From Lachnospiraceae bacterium (lineage in GTDB: Bacteria > Bacillota > Clostridia > Lachnospirales > Lachnospiraceae): a stretch of DNA of 33,502 nt. This document shows, in pieces, positions 30,112 through 33,502 of the stretch; the first letter of the stretch is position 1, and every line of letters begins with the position of its first letter. Both the position numbers and the translations under genes were made by a program. Where the stretch lies: assembly GCA_017532145.1 (NCBI GenBank), contig JAFXJR010000085.1:1-33502 (forward strand), in the 5' to 3' direction. The notes below the pieces were generated by a model, which had not been told where the DNA came from, did no database searches, and was given only the letters and a program-made list of their open reading frames with translations.

Positions 30112-31752
30112 ATGGAAAAATTTTATTTTGCCGCTGCCTACCTTCGTTTAAGCAAAGAAGATACAAGGGCTGATTATCGCCAGAGGGCAGGAGGCAGCAG
30201 GACAGAGAGCAACAGCATTATTTCCCAGCGGGATTTAATTGATTCCTTTATTAAACGTCAGAAAAATATGCAGCTCTACGATATTTATGTGGATGATGGT
30301 TGGTCAGGTACAAATTTTGACAGACCGGCATTTGGAAGAATGATGCAGGATATTGAAACGGGAAGAGTAAATTGTGTAATCGTGAAGGATTTATCCAGGC
30401 TGGGAAGAGATTATATCGAAGCCGGAAGGTTGATTCAAAAGACCTTTCCGGCTTTTTCGGTAAGATTTATCGCTATTATCGATCAGTTTGATTCTCTGAC
30501 TGCTGATTATCATGAGACCTCCTTAATTATACCAGTAAAAAATTTTGTCAATGATGCCTATGCGAGAGATATTTCTGCTAAAGTAAGAAGCCATCAAAGA
30601 GTCAAGAGAGAAAAAGGAGACTTTATTGGTGCATTTGCTCCTTATGGTTATAAAAAGAGTGAGGAAAATAGAAATCAGCTTGTTCCAGACCGATATGCAG
30701 CAAGGATTGTTCGCAGGATTTTTCATTGGAAAATAGAAGGATACAGCAATCTGGGAATTGCCAAACGCCTGGAGGAAATGGGGGTACTGTCACCTGTGGA
30801 ATATAAAAAAATTCATGGGGAGTCTTTCCAGACAGGGTTTCTCACTGGAATCAGAGCCAAGTGGTCTTCTGTTACGGTAAAGAGGATTTTAACCAATGAA
30901 AACTATACAGGTACTCTGGTGCAGGGAAAGGCGGAAAAGCTAAATTATAAAATACGAAAAACAATTCAAAAGCCAAAGGATGAGTGGATAAGAATAGAGG
31001 GTACGCACCAGTCAATTATTTCTAAGGAGATTTTTCAATTAGTACAGAATCTATTAGCAATAGATAGGCGTGGCGGAAAAGGAGAAAAGAAAGCTCATCG
31101 CTACAGGGGACTTTTGTTCTGTGGAGACTGTAAAAAGCCGATGATACAAAGAGTTAATCGTTATAAAGGACAGGAAAGGGTAGCTTTTATCTGCTCTACC
31201 AGCAATCAGGGAAAAGGATGCAGCAGACATACCATATCAGAACAGACCTTAAATCAGTTAGTACAGACAGCGTTGGAACAGCAGCTGGTTTTGCCGGATA
31301 ACAGAGAGAAGCTGTATAGGGAAAGGAAACCAGGAATAAAAACGGACAGGGAAGCGGTCAAAGAAGAAATAGAAGTATGGAAAGCTGAGTTGGATTATCT
31401 GAAAAATGAACTGGTACAGTATAGGATGGTTGGCAATAGACTGAATCAGGATTTACAGGCAAAGATACTGACTAAAGAGGAGTTTGAATACTTTGATGAA
31501 ATCTATAAACAACGTAGCCAGGAGCTTCAACAGGTAGTCAATCGACAGCAAAAGACTTTAGAAAAGCTTGTACAGACAGCAGTACTTGCAGAAGAACATA
31601 CACAGACGGAAGCTTCTGCAGACTGGCTAAAACAGAGAGAGAATCGGTTGCAGATAGCAAAATCAGATAGATTCTTTTTGGTCTCCAGGGTAAAAAGGAT
31701 TCTGGTTTATGAGGAGAAAAGGGTATATTTGGAATTATGGTACGGAAAATAG
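30112..31752 (+). CDS. Large serine recombinase
   Basis: A 546-residue site-specific recombinase. The N-terminal resolvase domain has AAYLRLSKED with the nucleophile Ser14, VDDGWSGTNFDRPAF, and CVIVKDLSRLGRDYIEAG. The recombinase domain (about 160-300) has YARDISAKVRSHQRVKREKGDFIGAFAPYGY and WSSVTVKRILTNENYTGTL. A zinc ribbon (about 336-376) has CGDCKKP and CSTSNQGKGCSRH. A coiled-coil (about 410-490) and a DUF4368-like end (SRVKRILVYEEKRVYLELWYG) complete it, so it is full length. Such enzymes integrate and excise mobile elements. Start by GAAAGGGGTG about 10 bases upstream. It is followed by an inverted family 3 copy and a second recombinase gene, a tandem order seen in recombinase-borne elements. 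Confidence 0.95.
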   Translation: MEKFYFAAAYLRLSKEDTRADYRQRAGGSRTESNSIISQRDLIDSFIKRQKNMQLYDIYVDDGWSGTNFDRPAFGRMMQDIETGRVNCVIVKDLSRLGRDYIEAGRLIQKTFPAFSVRFIAIIDQFDSLTADYHETSLIIPVKNFVNDAYARDISAKVRSHQRVKREKGDFIGAFAPYGYKKSEENRNQLVPDRYAARIVRRIFHWKIEGYSNLGIAKRLEEMGVLSPVEYKKIHGESFQTGFLTGIRAKWSSVTVKRILTNENYTGTLVQGKAEKLNYKIRKTIQKPKDEWIRIEGTHQSIISKEIFQLVQNLLAIDRRGGKGEKKAHRYRGLLFCGDCKKPMIQRVNRYKGQERVAFICSTSNQGKGCSRHTISEQTLNQLVQTALEQQLVLPDNREKLYRERKPGIKTDREAVKEEIEVWKAELDYLKNELVQYRMVGNRLNQDLQAKILTKEEFEYFDEIYKQRSQELQQVVNRQQKTLEKLVQTAVLAEEHTQTEASADWLKQRENRLQIAKSDRFFLVSRVKRILVYEEKRVYLELWYGK

Positions 31753-31800
31753 GCTTTCCGATGTTTGTCTTCATCTTAGGAATAGGATAAACTTTTTACT

Positions 31801-31861
31801 CGTTACCACTACATTTTCTTACGGTCAGCACAGTAAATGTGCGGACCTACTGAATCGTTAC
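31801..31861 (-). repeat. Family 3 repeat, reverse-orientation truncated copy
   Basis: On the minus strand it reads GTAACGATTCAGTA (31848-31861), then GTGCTGACCGTAAGAAAATG and TAGTGGTAACG. It matches the copy at 29754-29839 but lacks the right terminal part. With that copy it brackets the recombinase gene as inverted repeats. Confidence 0.65.
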
Positions 31862-31914
31862 TCATCATCTGATAAAGGTTGCAGATTAGTAGTTGGATAA
31901 GGAAAGGGAAAAAT

Positions 31915-32511
31915 ATGGAAAGAAAGGTAAAAAAGGAAGAAGAAGGTAATAGGTCGTTGGCAAAAGATTATTCTGTAGGAATCTATGCAAGACTTTCTGT
32001 GGATGCAGGATATAATGGGCAAGGTCGAAAAAATGAGTCAATAGAAACCCAGATAAATATAATAAAGACCTATGTGAAGACACAGGAAAATATGGAAATT
32101 TTTGACTGCTATACAGATATAGGTAAAACAGGGACAAATTTTAAGCGGGAAGGATTTGAGCGGATGATAGAGGATGTGAGACAGCAGAGGATTAACTGTA
32201 TTATCGTAAAAGATTTGTCCCGATTTGGCAGAAACCATAGGGAGGTTGGAAACTATATAGAAAAAATATTTCCCTTTATGGGTGTTCGTTTTATTGCTCT
32301 TGCCGACCATTTTGACAGTATACATTCCTTCCAAAAGGAAGATATATGGGGAATAACTTTAAAAAATCTGATGAAGAACAAGGGATGTTCGGGAAAGGCA
32401 TTCTACCATTTCTCTCTTTTTTCGTCATATCAGCGCGGAACAACCGCATCGTTTGTGCGTCTCCCGCATGGGAAAGTAGTGTTGCCTGAATCAATGATAT
32501 ACTGTCTGTGA
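31915..32511 (+). pseudogene. Second large serine recombinase, truncated by an insertion
   Basis: The reading from the ATG at 31915 (AAGGAAAGGG upstream) gives a sound resolvase domain: GIYARLSVDAG with nucleophile Ser28, TDIGKTGTNFKREGFERM, CIIVKDLSRFGRN, VRFIALADHFDS. At ITLKNLM the family would continue with NDAYAKDIS-like sequence. Instead the frame runs into foreign sequence from about 32376 and stops at 32509-32511 after an unrelated tail (SSYQRGTTASFVRL). The recombinase domain, zinc ribbon and coiled-coil are absent, so it cannot bind its att sites properly. The lost 3' part should lie beyond the right end of the inserted element, outside the window. Confidence 0.85.
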
Positions 32512-33502
32512 CCAGGTGTAAAGGGGAACTCATATCGTAGGTGCGGAGCTGATGCCCGCGCCGTTTTATTTTGTTCTCCATCAAATCTGTCCGATAAAAC
32601 GATAGAAGATTTTGATGTCCCGGTGCTTTTGTCCGTCTGTGATAATGCGCTCACCGATTTCGATGTGGTCGATCAGCTCGTCCACCATCATGCGGTCAAG
32701 CTCCTGTGTGTGCAGGTGCTTTCGGACGATGACTGCCCAGCTTCTGATATTGGCGTTTTCCTGTTCACACTGTCTGGCCTCGGCCAGCAGTGTATCAAGG
32801 CGCTCTACCTTTTGAAGCCGCTCCTGTTCGCCCTTTTGCATCAGCACCATAAATGTGGCCTCGGAGATCGTACCGCAGACCTTATCCTCATAGAGTTTTG
32901 CTGTCATGTGTTCCAGCTCGTCTATGCGGCGGCGCAGTTTGGTGATCTCCTTGCGGGCATCCTCGCGGCGGCCTGCGTCCATAGAGATAAGCTGTCTTTG
33001 CAGCTTGTCCAGTACGGAGGCCTCGTCCAGCTCCAGTGCCTCGGCCTGCGCCCGGATTTCTCCCAGCAGCAGTTCCTTCAGCGTTCCCTCATAGATGACA
33101 TGGCGGGTGCATGAGCTGCGCCCGGAGTTGGCATGGCGGGAACAGTAGTAGGATGTATAGGTTTTGACCGTACCGTTTTTTCTCTGATGCCTTTCCCGGT
33201 TTGCTACAAGCGGTGCCTTACAGTCGGTACACACCAGCTTGTCGGTGAACAGGCAGGGTGTAGGAGGGGTGTTGCCCTCTGCGCTCTTGCTGGCTTTTCG
33301 GTTGACCTCCTGCGCTGCCTCCCACAGCTCATTGGTGATGATGGCCTCGTGGCTGGCCTCATGGCATATCCATTCGCTCTCCGGCTTATAAATCATGGTG
33401 CTGTCCTTGTAGGAACGGGAGCCGGTGCGGTTCTGGATCAGGCTGCCCAGGTAGACCTCGCTGTTTAGGATATTCTTTACAGTGGCATACATCCAGAGCT
33501 TG
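32379..33502. mobile_element. End of an integrated, G+C-rich mobile element (continues past the window)
   Basis: Around 32376-32420 the sequence changes from A+T-rich host-type DNA to markedly G+C-rich DNA with different codon use. The first gene inside is a serine recombinase reading toward the junction, the usual order at the end of a serine-recombinase-borne integrative or transposable element. About 200 bp lie between its stop and the junction and show no gene. The exact boundary cannot be fixed from one end. Confidence 0.75.
32581..33502 (-). CDS. Large serine recombinase of the inserted element (5' part outside window)
   Basis: The visible 306 residues are the C-terminal part of a recombinase and run off the window end (the frame continues through KLWMYATVKNIL). 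Present are VKNILNSEVYLGSLIQNRTG, ESEWICHEASHEAIITNELW, a zinc ribbon (CTDCKAP, then YCSRHANSGRSSCTRH), a coiled-coil (ARKEITKLRRRIDELEHMTA), and a DUF4368-like end (VDELIDHIEIGERI...IKIFYRFIG). The pattern is that of TndX/TnpX-type transposon recombinases. The resolvase domain is not in the window. The G+C-rich codons differ sharply from the two upstream recombinases, pointing to a different donor. Confidence 0.92.
   Translation of the reverse strand, partial: KLWMYATVKNILNSEVYLGSLIQNRTGSRSYKDSTMIYKPESEWICHEASHEAIITNELWEAAQEVNRKASKSAEGNTPPTPCLFTDKLVCTDCKAPLVANRERHQRKNGTVKTYTSYYCSRHANSGRSSCTRHVIYEGTLKELLLGEIRAQAEALELDEASVLDKLQRQLISMDAGRREDARKEITKLRRRIDELEHMTAKLYEDKVCGTISEATFMVLMQKGEQERLQKVERLDTLLAEARQCEQENANIRSWAVIVRKHLHTQELDRMMVDELIDHIEIGERIITDGQKHRDIKIFYRFIGQI

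Noticed and set aside
1..33502. tRNA, rRNA or known riboswitch
   Set aside because: I saw no sequence with the conserved features of these RNAs in any gap.

Overview
The window looks like chromosome from a gut-type Lachnospiraceae (Clostridia) bacterium. The reasons are a low-to-moderate G+C, strong AGGAGG-type ribosome binding sites, a YtvI-type sporulation membrane protein, a PadR/DUF1700/DUF4097 envelope operon, an SLH-domain surface protein, a membrane-anchored clostripain-like protease, and a polyamine operon using the carboxy(nor)spermidine route. This is inferred from protein families; no rRNA or tRNA is present to fix the taxon.

Layout. 1-3.3 kb: small, mostly immunity-type genes (a DUF6304-like protein, Imm1, DUF5713), a small Cys-rich protein and an Asp/Glu-racemase-family enzyme. 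3.3-6.3 kb: CPBP protease and TetR regulator on the minus strand, then a DUF5131 (phage Gp37/Gp68-like) protein. 6.3-8.9 kb: a 54-residue gene that duplicates the N-terminus of the clostripain-like protease directly downstream. 9.1-14.6 kb: small accessory genes (two-CxxC protein, DUF1796, unknowns, YtvI, SMI1/KNR4) with the decayed remains of an AAA-ATPase/PD-(D/E)XK gene. 14.7-21.6 kb: polyamine operon speE - carboxynorspermidine synthase - carboxynorspermidine decarboxylase - MFS transporter - agmatine deiminase - N-carbamoylputrescine amidase. 21.6-24.3 kb: a subtilase cut off at its catalytic Asp, then DUF4097/DUF1700/PadR on the minus strand. 24.7-29.7 kb: a GH13 alpha-amylase-family enzyme and a 1080-residue BIG2/repeat/SLH surface protein. 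30.1-33.5 kb: a large serine recombinase, a second one cut short by a G+C-rich insertion, and the insertion's own recombinase running off the end.

How the genes work together. AguA and AguB turn agmatine into putrescine. Carboxynorspermidine synthase and decarboxylase can add an aspartate-semialdehyde-derived aminopropyl group to give spermidine. SpeE offers a second aminopropylation activity, although no S-adenosylmethionine decarboxylase gene is in the window. The MFS protein may move agmatine or a polyamine.

The most unusual layer is non-coding. There are three families of dispersed palindromic repeats. Family 1 is a ~200-bp element with terminal inverted repeats and four internal hairpins, in four copies. 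Two copies lie between a promoter and a ribosome binding site. One sits where the subtilase gene is cut and supplies the stop codon of the opposing DUF4097 gene. One is nested inside a family 2 repeat. Family 2 is an intergenic repeat ending in a hairpin around CCGCTTTGAC, often just upstream of start codons. Family 3 is an ~86-bp element with GTAAY...TTCAGTA ends that flanks the first serine recombinase in opposite orientations.
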